64,000 bases of DNA from Actinoallomurus sp050942425 (GCF_050942425.1 NZ_CP192063.1:2046001-2110000); one strand, 5' to 3'; shown: positions 16,252-25,218, counted from the stretch's first letter. Notes: a model not told the origin generated them from the letters alone. A program made the numbers and translations.

Positions 16252-17436
16252 GTGGCTGCTGAGCCTGTCGAACCGCACGATTACGATGCCGATCCGGCCT
16301 TCGCGTTGCACCGTGGAGGCAAGTTGGAGGTCCGCTCGACCGTCCCCGTCCGGGACAACGACGACCTCGCCCTCGCGTACACCCCGGGTGTGGCGCGCGT
16401 CTGCAGCGCGATCGCCGAGAGCCCGGAGCTCGCCTACGACTACACCTGGACGTCCAAGGTGGTGGCCGTCATCACCGACGGCACCGCCGTGCTGGGCCTC
16501 GGCGACATCGGCCCGGCCGCGGCCATGCCCGTCATGGAGGGCAAGTCCCTCCTCTTCAAAGAGTTCGCCGGCGTGGACTCCGTCCCGATCTGCCTCGACT
16601 GCACCGACACCGACGAGCTCGTCGAGACCATCACCCGGCTCGCGCCCAGCTTCGGCGGCATCAACCTTGAGGACATCAGCGCGCCGCGCTGCTTCGAGAT
16701 CGAGGATCGGCTGCGCGCCGCCCTCGACATCCCCGTGTTCCACGACGACCAGCACGGCACCGCGATCGTCGCGCTGGCGGCGCTGCGCAACGCGTCCCGC
16801 CTCACCGGCAAGCCGCTGGCGAAGATGCGGGCGGTCGTGGCCGGCGCCGGCGCCTCCGGAGTCGCCGTGTCCCGCATCCTGCTGAACGCCGGGATCGGCG
16901 ACATCGCCGTCTCCGACAGCAAGGGCCTGATCCACGAGGGCCGCGACGGGCTCAACCCGATCAAGCAGACGCTCGCCCGCGACACCAACCGCGCCGGGCT
17001 CAAGGGCTCGACCGAGGACGCCCTCCTCGGCGCGGACGTCTTCATCGGCCTGTCGGGCGGCACCATCCGCGAGGACTGCCTCGACGTGATGGCCGACGAC
17101 GCCATCGTGTTCGCGCTGTCCAACCCCGACCCGGAGATCCACCCCGAGATCGCCCGCCGCCACGCCCGCGTGGTCGCCACGGGGCGGAGCGACTTCCCCA
17201 ACCAGATCAACAACGTGCTGGCGTTCCCCGGCGTGTTCCGCGGGGCCCTCGACGTCCGCGCGCACACGATCACGGAGGGCATGAAGCTGGCCGCGGCCGG
17301 CGCCCTGGCCGACGTGGTCGGCGACGACGTGTCCGAGGATTACGTGATCCCCAGCCCGTTCGACGAGCGCGTCGCCCCCGCCGTCACCCAGGCGGTCGCC
17401 GACCAGGCCCGCAAGGAAGGCGTCGCCCGCCTCTGA
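16252..17436 (+). CDS. NAD-dependent malic enzyme
   Basis: This 394-residue short-form malic enzyme decarboxylates L-malate to pyruvate with reduction of NAD(P). It has 'AYTPGVARVC' with the catalytic Tyr, 'SLLFKEFAGVDSVPI' with the catalytic Lys, the metal-binding 'EDISAPRCFEIE', 'FHDDQHGTAIV' and the Rossmann 'VAGAGASGVAVSRIL'. The GTG at 16252 has AGGGG about six bases upstream. The 274-base gap from the divergent binding-protein gene includes GATAAT (16138-16143), a plausible -10. A strong intrinsic terminator follows. Confidence 0.93.
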   Translation: MAAEPVEPHDYDADPAFALHRGGKLEVRSTVPVRDNDDLALAYTPGVARVCSAIAESPELAYDYTWTSKVVAVITDGTAVLGLGDIGPAAAMPVMEGKSLLFKEFAGVDSVPICLDCTDTDELVETITRLAPSFGGINLEDISAPRCFEIEDRLRAALDIPVFHDDQHGTAIVALAALRNASRLTGKPLAKMRAVVAGAGASGVAVSRILLNAGIGDIAVSDSKGLIHEGRDGLNPIKQTLARDTNRAGLKGSTEDALLGADVFIGLSGGTIREDCLDVMADDAIVFALSNPDPEIHPEIARRHARVVATGRSDFPNQINNVLAFPGVFRGALDVRAHTITEGMKLAAAGALADVVGDDVSEDYVIPSPFDERVAPAVTQAVADQARKEGVARL

Positions 17437-17450
17437 CCCGTACGCCGACA

Positions 17451-17497
17451 GCCGCGGCCCGCACACGCTCAGCGAGTGCGGGCCGCGGCCTCGTTTT
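17451..17497 (+). terminator. Intrinsic terminator of the malic enzyme gene
   Basis: GCCGCGGCCCGCAC (17451-17464) pairs perfectly with GTGCGGGCCGCGGC (17476-17489), followed by CTCGTTTT. Confidence 0.9.
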
Positions 17498-17547
17498 GCC
17501 GATGAATGGAAGCGTAGTGTAACTATCTGGAAACTGATTGTGATCAT

Positions 17548-17563
17548 TGACATATTTATGTCA
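17548..17563. promoter_or_regulatory. Palindromic operator of vapBC
   Basis: TGACATATTTATGTCA is a perfect 7+2+7 inverted repeat 20 bases before the vapB ATG, in an AT-rich stretch. TTGACA (17547-17552) within it is a consensus -35, and GACACT (17571-17576) could be the -10 of a leaderless transcript. Autoregulation by the antitoxin-toxin complex is typical of the family. Confidence 0.65.
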
Positions 17564-17582
17564 CGCTGCTGACACTGAAGGC

Positions 17583-17867
17583 ATGCGGAGGACAACGGTG
17601 CGGATCGACGATCAGCTACTCGCGGACGCCAAGGCGCTCGCCGCTCAGCAGCATCGCAGCCTGAATTCGGTAATAGAGGACGCGCTGCGCCAGCTGCTCC
17701 AGCGCACGCGAACGCGGGAACCAGAGCCGGTGGACTTCCCTGTCTACGGGGGAAGCGGGCCGGCGAGTCCCGACATCGACCTGAACGATCCCCGCGTCCT
17801 CAAGGCTCTCATGTACGAAGACGAAGAGGAGTACTACCGGATGCGAGCGCACGATGCGGCTGGTTGA
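17583..17867 (+). CDS. vapB: VapB-type antitoxin
   Basis: This 94-residue antitoxin has an N-terminal ribbon-helix-helix DNA-binding strand (RTTVRIDDQLLADAKALA) and an acidic C-terminal tail (EDEEEYYRM) that would wrap the toxin. The ATG at 17583 keeps the whole beta-strand. A GTG at 17598 has a much better ribosome site (GGAGG, six bases) but would cut off TTV, so the ATG is preferred as a leaderless start. It overlaps the toxin gene by 14 bases. The palindrome just upstream is its probable operator. Confidence 0.85.
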   Translation: MRRTTVRIDDQLLADAKALAAQQHRSLNSVIEDALRQLLQRTRTREPEPVDFPVYGGSGPASPDIDLNDPRVLKALMYEDEEEYYRMRAHDAAG

Positions 17868-18282
17868 CGTCAACGTCCTCGTCTACGCTCACCGGCCGGA
17901 CATGGCCGAGCATGAGCGATACCGGTCGTGGCTGTTCGCCATGATGGACAGTCCCGAGCCGTTCGCAGTCTCGGAGCTCGCTCTCAGCGGATTCGTCCGA
18001 GTGGTGACCAACCCGCGCGTCTACAAGGATCCGACGCCGCTTCCGACGGCATTGGCCGCCGCGTCAGCCGTCCGGAACCGTTCCAACTGCGTGCCTCTCG
18101 TGCCTGGTCCCCGGAACTGGGCGATCTTCACCGAGCTGTGCGAGAAGTCGGCGGCCAGGGGGAACACCGTTCCGGACCCCTATCACGCGGCCCTGGCCAT
18201 CGAGCACGGTTGCGAGTTCATCACCGCAGACAAGGGCTTCAGCCGGTTCCCGGGCCTGCGGTGGCGGCATCCCCTCAACTGA
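17854..18282 (+). CDS. vapC: VapC-type PIN-domain ribonuclease toxin
   Basis: This 142-residue PIN-domain protein is predicted to be a Mg2+-dependent endoribonuclease held inactive by the overlapping antitoxin. Acidic residues expected at the active site are Asp5 in 'LVDVNVLVYAHRPD', the Glu in 'AVSELALSGFVRV', Asp in 'VPDPYHAALAI' and Asp in 'ITADKGFSRF'. The length is normal and the frame is intact, so the module looks functional. The RNA target is unknown. Confidence 0.9.
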   Translation: MRLVDVNVLVYAHRPDMAEHERYRSWLFAMMDSPEPFAVSELALSGFVRVVTNPRVYKDPTPLPTALAAASAVRNRSNCVPLVPGPRNWAIFTELCEKSAARGNTVPDPYHAALAIEHGCEFITADKGFSRFPGLRWRHPLN

Positions 18283-18315
18283 TCCTTCGCAGGGTGCCGG
18301 GTTAGAGTGCCAACC

Positions 18316-19284
18316 ATGTTCGCCGTCACTGCCGCACGTATCGATGCCGACGATCCGCTGAATGGGCTGGAGCTGGGGGAGCGTCCCGAGCCGACGGTTC
18401 CCGAGGGCTGGACGACCGTCACCGTCAGGGCGACCGCGCTCAACCACCACGACGTCTGGACGCTCCGCGGCGTCGGGATCCGCGAGGACCGGCTGCCGAT
18501 CGTCCTCGGCTGCGACGCGGCCGGGGTCGACGAGGACGGCAATGAGGTCATCGTCCACTCGGTGATCGGCGATCCGGAGCGGGGCGGCGGCGACGAGACG
18601 CTCGATCCGAAGCGCTCCCTGCTGTCGGAGACGTACGACGGGACCTTCGCGGAGAAGGTCGCGGTGCCGCGCCGCAACCTCGTGCCCAAGCCGGCCTCGC
18701 TGTCGTTCGAGGAGGCGGCCTGCCTGCCGACCGCGTGGCTGACCGCCTACCGGATGCTGTTCGACAAGGCCGGGCTGGAGCCCGGGTCGACGATCCTGGT
18801 CCAGGGAGCGGGCGGCGGCGTCGCCACCGCGCTGATCGCCCTCGGGTCGGCCGCCGGCTACCGCGTCTGGGCGACCAGCCGCGGCGAGGACAAGCGCAAG
18901 CGGGCGCTCGAGCTCGGCGCGGACCAGGTCTTCGAGTCCGGGGCACGGCTGCCCGAGCGGGTCGACGCGGTCATGGAGACCGTCGGCCAGGCGACGTGGT
19001 CGCACTCGCTGAAGTCCCTGCGTCCCGGCGGCCGGATCGTCGTCTCCGGCGCGACCAGCGGCCAGGTGCCGCCGGCCGAGCTGAACCGCGTGTTCTTCCT
19101 TCAGCTCTCGGTCGTCGGCTCCACGATGGGCACCCGGGACCAGCTGGTACGGCTCGCCCGCTTCCTCGACAAGACCGGGGTGCGCCCCCGGATCGACCGT
19201 GCGATCCCGCTGCGGGATGCTCGGGACGGGTTCGCCGCGATGATCGGCGGAGACATCTTCGGGAAGATCGTCTTTAACCCCTGA
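18316..19284 (+). CDS. Zinc-binding-type dehydrogenase / quinone oxidoreductase
   Basis: This 322-residue medium-chain dehydrogenase/reductase has an N-terminal GroES-like fold and the Rossmann 'LVQGAGGGVATALIALGSA'. The cysteine set of zinc enzymes is not evident; the substrate domain has 'ALNHHDVWTLRG' and 'LGCDAAGVDEDG'. It therefore fits the zinc-free NADPH:quinone oxidoreductase (QOR) branch. The ATG at 18316 is chosen; a GTG three codons earlier is possible. The substrate is unknown. A tandem-repeat region follows. Confidence 0.85.
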   Translation: MFAVTAARIDADDPLNGLELGERPEPTVPEGWTTVTVRATALNHHDVWTLRGVGIREDRLPIVLGCDAAGVDEDGNEVIVHSVIGDPERGGGDETLDPKRSLLSETYDGTFAEKVAVPRRNLVPKPASLSFEEAACLPTAWLTAYRMLFDKAGLEPGSTILVQGAGGGVATALIALGSAAGYRVWATSRGEDKRKRALELGADQVFESGARLPERVDAVMETVGQATWSHSLKSLRPGGRIVVSGATSGQVPPAELNRVFFLQLSVVGSTMGTRDQLVRLARFLDKTGVRPRIDRAIPLRDARDGFAAMIGGDIFGKIVFNP

Positions 19285-19316
19285 CGGCCACCGGTCAGAC
19301 CTCGCCCGGCCTGGCG

Positions 19317-19473
19317 GTCACCGGCCCGACCGTCATCGGTCCGACGCCCACTGACCTGACGCCCACCGGCCAGGCCCGTCACCGGCCTGACCGTCATCGG
19401 TCCGACGGCCCCGTCCGGTGGTCACCGGCCTGACCGTCATCGGTCCGACGGCCCCGTCCGGTGGTCACCGGCC
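19317..19473. repeat. 43-bp tandem repeat cluster
   Basis: Two identical 43-base units (19378-19420 and 19421-19463) begin GTCACCGGCCTGACCGTCAT. A diverged 35-base copy lies at 19317-19351 and the first ten bases recur at 19464. The cluster fills the gap between two converging genes. No coding sense was found. Confidence 0.85.
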
Positions 19474-19486
19474 GGGGCGGGGCTCG

Positions 19487-20206
19487 TTACTCGTCTTGGC
19501 CGAGGATCTCCGTGCGCAGGCGCGCGGACGTCTCGGTGAGCAGCGCGCGTACCGCGGCGACCTGCTCCTCATCGACGCCGTCCCGCGCCGCGCCGCGGAT
19601 CTCCTCGACGAACTTCCGCAGGGCCCGGTCGAGCTTGACGCGCGCCGCGTCCTCTGTGGTGCCCGTGGCGGTCGCCCAGGCGTCGTCCCAGGTCTGCCGC
19701 CACTCCTCCTTCAGCACGCGCTTGTGCTCCCGCCAGTGGTCCTTCTGGCGCTGCCACTCGTCCTTCTGCCGACGCTTCGTCTCCTTGAAGTTCTGCGTCG
19801 CGCCGGCCGTGCCCTGCTTGCGCACCTCGCGGGCGGCCTGGGTGAGCTCCTCACGCAGCGATCGCACCGTGTCGCGTACGTCCTCCTGGACCTCGCGGGC
19901 GATGTCGCGTACGGACTCGGTGAGCTCCTCCTCCAACTCGGCCAGCTCGTCCATCCGGCGCTCGAGCTCGGCCCGGCCCGCGTCGGTCAGGCGATAGACC
20001 TTCTTGCCCTGCACGACCTCGTGGGTGACCAGGCCCTCCTCTTCGAGGCGCGCCAGCCGCGGATAGATCGTTCCGGGGGAGGGCGAGTAGACGCCGAGGA
20101 AGCGGTCCTGGAGCAGGCGGATGACCTCATAGCCGTGCCGTGGGCTCTCTTCGAGCAGCTTCAGCAGGTACAACCGAAGCCGGCCATGACCGAACACGGG
20201 GCTCAT
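19487..20206 (-). CDS. PadR-family regulator with long coiled coil
   Basis: This 239-residue protein has an N-terminal PadR winged helix (about 1-85: 'LRLYLLKLLEESPRHGYEVIRLL', 'PSPGTIYPRLARLEEEGLV') followed by a long charged helical region (about 85-235) that is much longer than the usual PadR tail. It lies 86 bases downstream of a DUF4097 gene on the same strand. The motif GTCRAGATGTATCG occurs before that operon and before a DUF1707 gene at 29.6 kb, making it the candidate operator. The effector is unknown. Confidence 0.88.
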   Translation of the reverse strand: MSPVFGHGRLRLYLLKLLEESPRHGYEVIRLLQDRFLGVYSPSPGTIYPRLARLEEEGLVTHEVVQGKKVYRLTDAGRAELERRMDELAELEEELTESVRDIAREVQEDVRDTVRSLREELTQAAREVRKQGTAGATQNFKETKRRQKDEWQRQKDHWREHKRVLKEEWRQTWDDAWATATGTTEDAARVKLDRALRKFVEEIRGAARDGVDEEQVAAVRALLTETSARLRTEILGQDE

Positions 20207-20291
20207 CTCTGGCCACCCCTCCTCACGCGCTTCACCACCGGTCTCGTTCTCGCTGCGACTTCATCGCCCGCTCATCCTCCTCGCCCGCCGA

Positions 20292-21098
20292 TCACGTCAG
20301 CTCCTCCGGGCCCGGCCGGCTGAGCAGCGTGACGGCGCCGGAGACCGAGTTGACGGAGAGGGACGCATCGCCGTCGCCGAGCGTACCGGTGACGTCCTTG
20401 CCCATCGGGCGGTCCTGCCGGCTGAGTTCCGGGAACGCCGCGTCGACGCGGCCGGTGACGGAGGTCAGGGTCACCGTCGCGGAGGTCGACGCGGGCAGCC
20501 GCATCGTCACCTCGCCGGAGACGGTGTTCACCTGGGCACGGCCGTCGGCGCGCAGGTCGACGTCGGTGGTGACCTTGCCGGTGACCGTGTGGGCCGCGAG
20601 GCGGTCGAGGCTGCCTCCGGCCAGGGCGAGGTTCCCGGAGACGGACTTGAAGGTCACCGAGCCGGCGAGGCCCTGCGCCTCGATGTCCCCGGCCGCGGTG
20701 TTCGCGTCGATCGATCCGGTGACCCCGTCGAGGGTGACGGCGCCCGACGCGGTCTTGACGGACACCCGGCCGGACAGGCCGGTGATGACCGCGTTCGCGG
20801 TCACGAGGTTGAGGGTGACCGGGCAGTCGGGCGGAACGGTGATCGTGATGGCGACCCGGCCCCGGGTGTTCTGCAGCCACTTGAGGACGCCGTCCCAGCC
20901 GCCGCTCTTGTGGTTGACGGTCAGCATCCCGGCCTCGTGGATCACCTCGAGCGGCTGCCCGGAGATCTCGCCGACCTGCAGTGCGGGCTTCTCGTCGCTC
21001 GCCAGGATGGAGATGGTGCCGGCCACGATGTTCGCCCGGAGGGCGACCACGCCGTCGAAATCGATCGTCTTGGGCTCATCCACGGTCCAGCGCGCCAC
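20292..21098 (-). CDS. DUF4097 beta-strand repeat protein
   Basis: This 268-residue protein has the DUF4097/DUF4098 right-handed beta-repeat pattern, with repeated short strands such as 'RVSVKTASGAVTLDGVTGSIDANTAAGDIEAQGLAGSV' type turns. There is no signal peptide or membrane helix. The GTG at 21098 has GAAGGGGA about eight bases upstream; a TTG seven codons earlier is less likely. It is first in an operon with padR. PadR-DUF4097 pairs are often tied to envelope stress in actinobacteria (general knowledge); the biochemical role is unknown. Confidence 0.83.
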   Translation of the reverse strand: MARWTVDEPKTIDFDGVVALRANIVAGTISILASDEKPALQVGEISGQPLEVIHEAGMLTVNHKSGGWDGVLKWLQNTRGRVAITITVPPDCPVTLNLVTANAVITGLSGRVSVKTASGAVTLDGVTGSIDANTAAGDIEAQGLAGSVTFKSVSGNLALAGGSLDRLAAHTVTGKVTTDVDLRADGRAQVNTVSGEVTMRLPASTSATVTLTSVTGRVDAAFPELSRQDRPMGKDVTGTLGDGDASLSVNSVSGAVTLLSRPGPEELT

Positions 21099-21136
21099 GG
21101 CACGATCCCCTTCCGTCAAGACGCTTTCGCCCTTAA

Positions 21137-21174
21137 CAAGATATGTCGTGTTCGGGGAAAGTCAAGATGTATCG
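21137..21174. promoter_or_regulatory. Paired putative PadR sites upstream of DUF4097-padR
   Basis: CAAGATATGTCG (21137-21148) and CAAGATGTATCG (21163-21174) are two versions of one motif 26 bases apart, upstream of the operon start. The second, extended to GTCAAGATGTATCG, recurs on the opposite strand before the DUF1707 gene (29561-29574). Confidence 0.5.
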
Positions 21175-21225
21175 CGTCTATAGGGCGGGAGCCCACCTGC
21201 CGGGATCGGCGGGCGGGCCGATCCG

Positions 21226-21405
21226 TCAGTCGTCGTCTTCGTCGCCCAGCCGCGCCAGCCACGTGGCCAGCCGTTCGACGGGTGTCTCGAACTCGGGGTT
21301 GAGATCGACGAACTCCCGCAGCCGGTCGGCCAGCCAGACGAAGGAGACCTCTTCCTCGCCGCGCCGGTCGGCCAGTTCCTCGATCCCCCGATCGGTGAAG
21401 TACAT
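21226..21405 (-). CDS. Small DUF6104 family protein
   Basis: This 59-residue acidic protein (MYFTDRGIEELADRRGEEEV... start) is of the type regularly found beside kgd in actinomycetes. It has no membrane segment or cysteine. The ATG at 21405 has AGAGG about six bases upstream. It lies 144 bases downstream of kgd on the same strand with a hairpin between, so it is probably transcribed partly on its own. Function unknown. Confidence 0.8.
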   Translation of the reverse strand: MYFTDRGIEELADRRGEEEVSFVWLADRLREFVDLNPEFETPVERLATWLARLGDEDDD

Positions 21406-21449
21406 GCTCAACCTCTTGTCCGATGTGGCTTCAGAGCCCGGAGCGGAAC

Positions 21450-21479
21450 GGCGCCCCGCACACGACCGTGCGGAGCGCC
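21450..21479 (-). terminator. Hairpin after kgd
   Basis: GGCGCCCCGCAC (21450-21461) pairs with GTGCGGAGCGCC (21468-21479) with one mismatch. No T-run is present. It lies between the kgd stop and the DUF6104 start. Confidence 0.5.
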
Positions 21480-21549
21480 GTAACGCCGGTGGATCGTCGT
21501 GCCGCTCGCTGCGAACGAGATCCACCGGACACGTCCCAGGGCCCGGTGG

Positions 21550-24500
21550 TCAGTCGCCGAAGACGGCGGCGACCAGACCCTGCTGCTCCAGCGTGTGGAT
21601 CTTGGCGGACCCGACGGCGGGCGAGGAGCTCGCCCGGCGGGACACCCGCTTGAGCTCGCGGCCCTCCAGGTACGGCGGGAGCTTCAGCGCCATGAAGGTC
21701 CATGGCCCCATGTTCGCGGGCTCGTCCTGCGCCCAGATCAGCTCGGCGTCGGCGGGGTACTTCGCCAGCTCCGCCTTGATCTCGTCGACGGGCAGCGGGT
21801 AGAGCCGCTCCACGCGGATCAGCGCCACCGAGGTATCGCCGGACTTCTCCCGGGCGGCGGCCAGGTCGTAGTAGAGCTTGCCGCTCGTGAGGACCACCCG
21901 GCGGACCTGACCCGGCTGCGCCGGGTCGCCGATCACCGGCTGGAAGGAGCCCGAGGTGAGGTCCGACGTGGCCGACGTGGCGGCCTTCAGCCGGAGCATC
22001 GACTTCGGCGTGAAGACGACGAGGGGCTTCTCCCGCGGCGACAGCGCCTGCCAGCGCAGCAGGTGGAAGTAGTTCGCCGGGGTGCTCGGCTGCGCCACCG
22101 TCATGTTGTCCTGCGCGCAGGTCTGCAGGTAGCGCTCGATGCGGGCCGACGAGTGGTCCGGGCCCTGGCCCTCGTAGCCATGCGGCAGCAGCAGGACCAC
22201 GCTGGAGCGCTGACCCCACTTCTGCTCGCCGGAGGAGATGTACTCGTCCAGGATCGACTGCGCGCCGTTGGCGAAGTCGCCGAACTGCGCCTCCCAGCAG
22301 ACCAGCGCGTCCGGGCGGGTCATGGAGTAGCCGTATTCGAAGCCCATCGCGGCGTACTCGCTGAGCAGCGAGTCGTGGACGTAGAACTTCGAGGTGCCCT
22401 GGCCGAACTGCTTGAGCGGGGTGTACTCCTCGCCGGTCCTGCGGTCGAAGAGCACGGCGTGCCGCTGGCCGAAGGTGCCGCGCTGGGTGTCCTGGCCGAC
22501 GACGCGCACCGGACGGCCGTCGATCAGCAGCGACCCGAAGGCGAACATCTCGCCGGTCGCCCAGTCGATCGCGTTCTCTTCCACCATCTGCGCGCGCTTG
22601 GCCAGCAGCGGCTGGACGCGCGGGTGCGGCGTGAAGCCCTCCGGCAGGTTGAGCTGGGTGTCGACGATGCGCTTGACCGTCTCGTCGGAGATGGCGGTCG
22701 CGACCCCCGCGTGGTCGACCGGGATGCGCTCGACGTCGGGCCGGTCGAAGTCCGCGGGCGCCTGCTGCTTGGTGGCCTCCCGGGTCTCGCTGAACGCCCG
22801 CTCCAGCTGCTGCTGGTAGTCGCGCAGCGCCTGCTCGGCCTCTTCGACGGTGATGTCGCCGCGGCCGATCAGGGCCTCGGTGTACAGCTTGCGGACCGAC
22901 CGCTTGGCGTCGATGAGGTCGTACATCAGCGGCTGCGTGAACGACGGGTTGTCACTCTCGTTGTGACCACGTCGCCGGTAGCAGATCATGTCGATGACGA
23001 CGTCCTTGTTGAACGCCTGCCGGTACTCGAACGCCAGCTGGGCCACGCGCGCGCACGCCTCGGGGTCGTCCCCGTTGACGTGGAAGATCGGCGCCTGGAT
23101 CATCCGGGCCACGTCGGTGGCGTACACGCTGGAGCGGGAGTACTCCGGCGCCGTCGTGAAGCCGACCTGGTTGTTGACGATGATGTGCACGGTGCCGCCG
23201 GTGCGGTAGCCGCGCAGCTGCGAGAGGTTGAGGGTCTCGGCCACGACGCCCTGGCCCGCGAAGGCCGCGTCGCCGTGGATGAGGATCGGCATGACGGTGA
23301 AGCCGCCCTCGCCGACGTCGCGCAGGTCCTGCTTGGCGCGGACGACGCCCTCGGCGACCGGGTCGACGGTCTCCAGGTGGCTCGGGTTGGCCACCAGGGC
23401 CGTGCGGATCTTCGACCCGTCGCGGGTCACGAAGTCGCCGTCGGCGCCGAGGTGGTACTTCACGTCGCCGGAGCCCTGCGCGCTGCGCGGGTCGAGGTTG
23501 CCCTCGAACTCGCCGAAGATCTGGCCGTAGGACTTGCCGACGATGTTGGCCAGGACGTTGAGCCGGCCGCGGTGGGCCATGCCGACGACGACCTCGTCGA
23601 GGTGGTCCCGCGCGGCCGCGGTGATCACCGAGTCGAGCAGCGGGATCAGCGACTCGCCGCCCTCGAGGGAGAACCGCTTCTGCCCGACGAACTTCGTCTG
23701 CAGGAACGTCTCGAACGCCTCGGCGGTGTTGAGCCGGCCGAGGATGTGCAGCTGCTCCTCGCGGTCGGGCTTGTCGTGCGGGACCTCGACCCGCGCCTGG
23801 ATCCAGGCGCGCTCGCCGGGGTCCTGGATGTGCATGTACTCGATGCCGACGGTGCGGCAGTAGGAGTTGCGCAGCACGCCGAGGATGTCGCGGAGCTTCA
23901 TCGTCGACTGGCCGCCGAAGCCGCCGGTGGCGAACTCGCGCTCGAGGTCCCAGAGGGTGAGGCCGTGCTTGAGGACGTCGAGGTCGGGGTGGCGGCGCTG
24001 GGTGTACTCCAGCGGGTTGGTGTCGGCCATGAGGTGGCCGCGCACGCGGTAGGCGTGGATCAGCTCGTGCACGCGGGCGACCTTGGCGACGTCGTCCTCG
24101 TGCGTGGCGCTGATGTCGCGCACCCAGCGGACCGGCTCGTACGGGATCCGCAGCGCCTCGAAGATCTCGTCGTAGAAGCCGTCCTCGCCGAGCAGCAGCC
24201 GGTGCACCATTCGCAGGAAGTCACCCGACTGGGCGCCCTGGATGATGCGGTGGTCGTACGTCGACGTCAGCGTCATGACCTTGCTGATGCCGAGCCGGGC
24301 GAGGGCCTCCTCGGAGGTGCCGGCGTACTCGGCCGGGTACTCCATCGCGCCGACGCCGATGATGCTGCCCTGGCCGGGCATGAGCCGCGGCACCGAGTGG
24401 ACGGTGCCGATGGTGCCCGGGTTGGTCAGACTGATCGTGGTGCCCGCGTAGTCGTCGATCGTGAGCTTGTTCGCCCGCGCCTTGCGGATGAGCTCCTCGT

Positions 24501-25218
24501 ACGCCGCCCAGAACTGGCGGAAGTCGAGGGTCTCGGCGGCCTTGAGGTTGGGCACGACGAGTTGCCGCTGGCCGTCGTCCTTCTTCAAGTCGATGGCCAG
24601 GCCGAAGTTGACGTGCTCCGGCCGGATCAGGGTGGGCTTGCCGTCCACCTCGGCGTACGAGGCGTTCATCTCCGGCATCGCCTGCAGCGCCCGGACGATG
24701 GCGTAGCCGATCAGGTGCGTGAAGGAGACCTTGCCCCCGCGGCCGCGCTTGAGGTGGTTGTTGACGACGATGCGGTTGTCGATCAGCAGCTTGGCCGGGA
24801 CCGCGCGCACGCTCGTCGCGGTCGGCACGGCGAGGCTGGCCTCCATGTTGGTGACCGTGCGGGCGGCGACGCCGCGCAGCCGCACCTCTTCGGCGCCGGC
24901 GGGCGTCTGCGGGGCGGGCGCGGGCTTCTTCGCGGGCGCGGCCGGCTTCTCGGCGGCGGTGGCCGGGGCGGCGGGCGTCTGCTTCGGCGTGGGGGCGGGA
25001 GAGGGGGGCGCCGTGGGGGGCGCGGCCGTCCCGTCGGCGCCGGCGGGCGCCTTGGCGGGCCGGTCCGGCTGGTAGTCGGCGAAGAAATTCCACCAGGCTC
25101 GATCAACCGAGTTGGGGTCTTCTAGGTATTTTTGGTACAGCTCGTCGACCAGCCACTCGTTGGGACCGAAGTCAGGAGTGTTCAGGTCGGCGGCGGATCG
25201 CGACGACTGGGTCGACAC
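21550..25218 (-). CDS. kgd: Multifunctional 2-oxoglutarate decarboxylase/dehydrogenase E1-E2 protein
   Basis: This 1222-residue actinobacterial fusion works in the TCA cycle as 2-oxoglutarate dehydrogenase E1o with a built-in succinyltransferase domain. It also makes succinic semialdehyde or 2-hydroxy-3-oxoadipate. The layout is an N-terminal helix that binds partners (about 1-50), an Ala/Pro-rich linker (50-110), an E2-like catalytic domain (about 115-345, His323 in 'YDHRIIQGAQSGDF') and the ThDP-dependent E1 domain (about 365-1222, 'GDAAFAGQGVVAETLNLSQL', 'VNNQVGFTT'). There is no lipoyl domain, as in relatives. DUF6104 follows. Control by the FHA protein GarA/OdhI is known in relatives; the N-terminal region is conserved enough to suspect it. 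Confidence 0.95.
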   Translation of the reverse strand: MSTQSSRSAADLNTPDFGPNEWLVDELYQKYLEDPNSVDRAWWNFFADYQPDRPAKAPAGADGTAAPPTAPPSPAPTPKQTPAAPATAAEKPAAPAKKPAPAPQTPAGAEEVRLRGVAARTVTNMEASLAVPTATSVRAVPAKLLIDNRIVVNNHLKRGRGGKVSFTHLIGYAIVRALQAMPEMNASYAEVDGKPTLIRPEHVNFGLAIDLKKDDGQRQLVVPNLKAAETLDFRQFWAAYEELIRKARANKLTIDDYAGTTISLTNPGTIGTVHSVPRLMPGQGSIIGVGAMEYPAEYAGTSEEALARLGISKVMTLTSTYDHRIIQGAQSGDFLRMVHRLLLGEDGFYDEIFEALRIPYEPVRWVRDISATHEDDVAKVARVHELIHAYRVRGHLMADTNPLEYTQRRHPDLDVLKHGLTLWDLEREFATGGFGGQSTMKLRDILGVLRNSYCRTVGIEYMHIQDPGERAWIQARVEVPHDKPDREEQLHILGRLNTAEAFETFLQTKFVGQKRFSLEGGESLIPLLDSVITAAARDHLDEVVVGMAHRGRLNVLANIVGKSYGQIFGEFEGNLDPRSAQGSGDVKYHLGADGDFVTRDGSKIRTALVANPSHLETVDPVAEGVVRAKQDLRDVGEGGFTVMPILIHGDAAFAGQGVVAETLNLSQLRGYRTGGTVHIIVNNQVGFTTAPEYSRSSVYATDVARMIQAPIFHVNGDDPEACARVAQLAFEYRQAFNKDVVIDMICYRRRGHNESDNPSFTQPLMYDLIDAKRSVRKLYTEALIGRGDITVEEAEQALRDYQQQLERAFSETREATKQQAPADFDRPDVERIPVDHAGVATAISDETVKRIVDTQLNLPEGFTPHPRVQPLLAKRAQMVEENAIDWATGEMFAFGSLLIDGRPVRVVGQDTQRGTFGQRHAVLFDRRTGEEYTPLKQFGQGTSKFYVHDSLLSEYAAMGFEYGYSMTRPDALVCWEAQFGDFANGAQSILDEYISSGEQKWGQRSSVVLLLPHGYEGQGPDHSSARIERYLQTCAQDNMTVAQPSTPANYFHLLRWQALSPREKPLVVFTPKSMLRLKAATSATSDLTSGSFQPVIGDPAQPGQVRRVVLTSGKLYYDLAAAREKSGDTSVALIRVERLYPLPVDEIKAELAKYPADAELIWAQDEPANMGPWTFMALKLPPYLEGRELKRVSRRASSSPAVGSAKIHTLEQQGLVAAVFGD

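Noticed and set aside
21499..25125. Very long open frame antisense to kgd
   Set aside because: It is the mirror of a high-GC gene, low in complexity, with no recognisable motif. kgd on the other strand is unmistakable.
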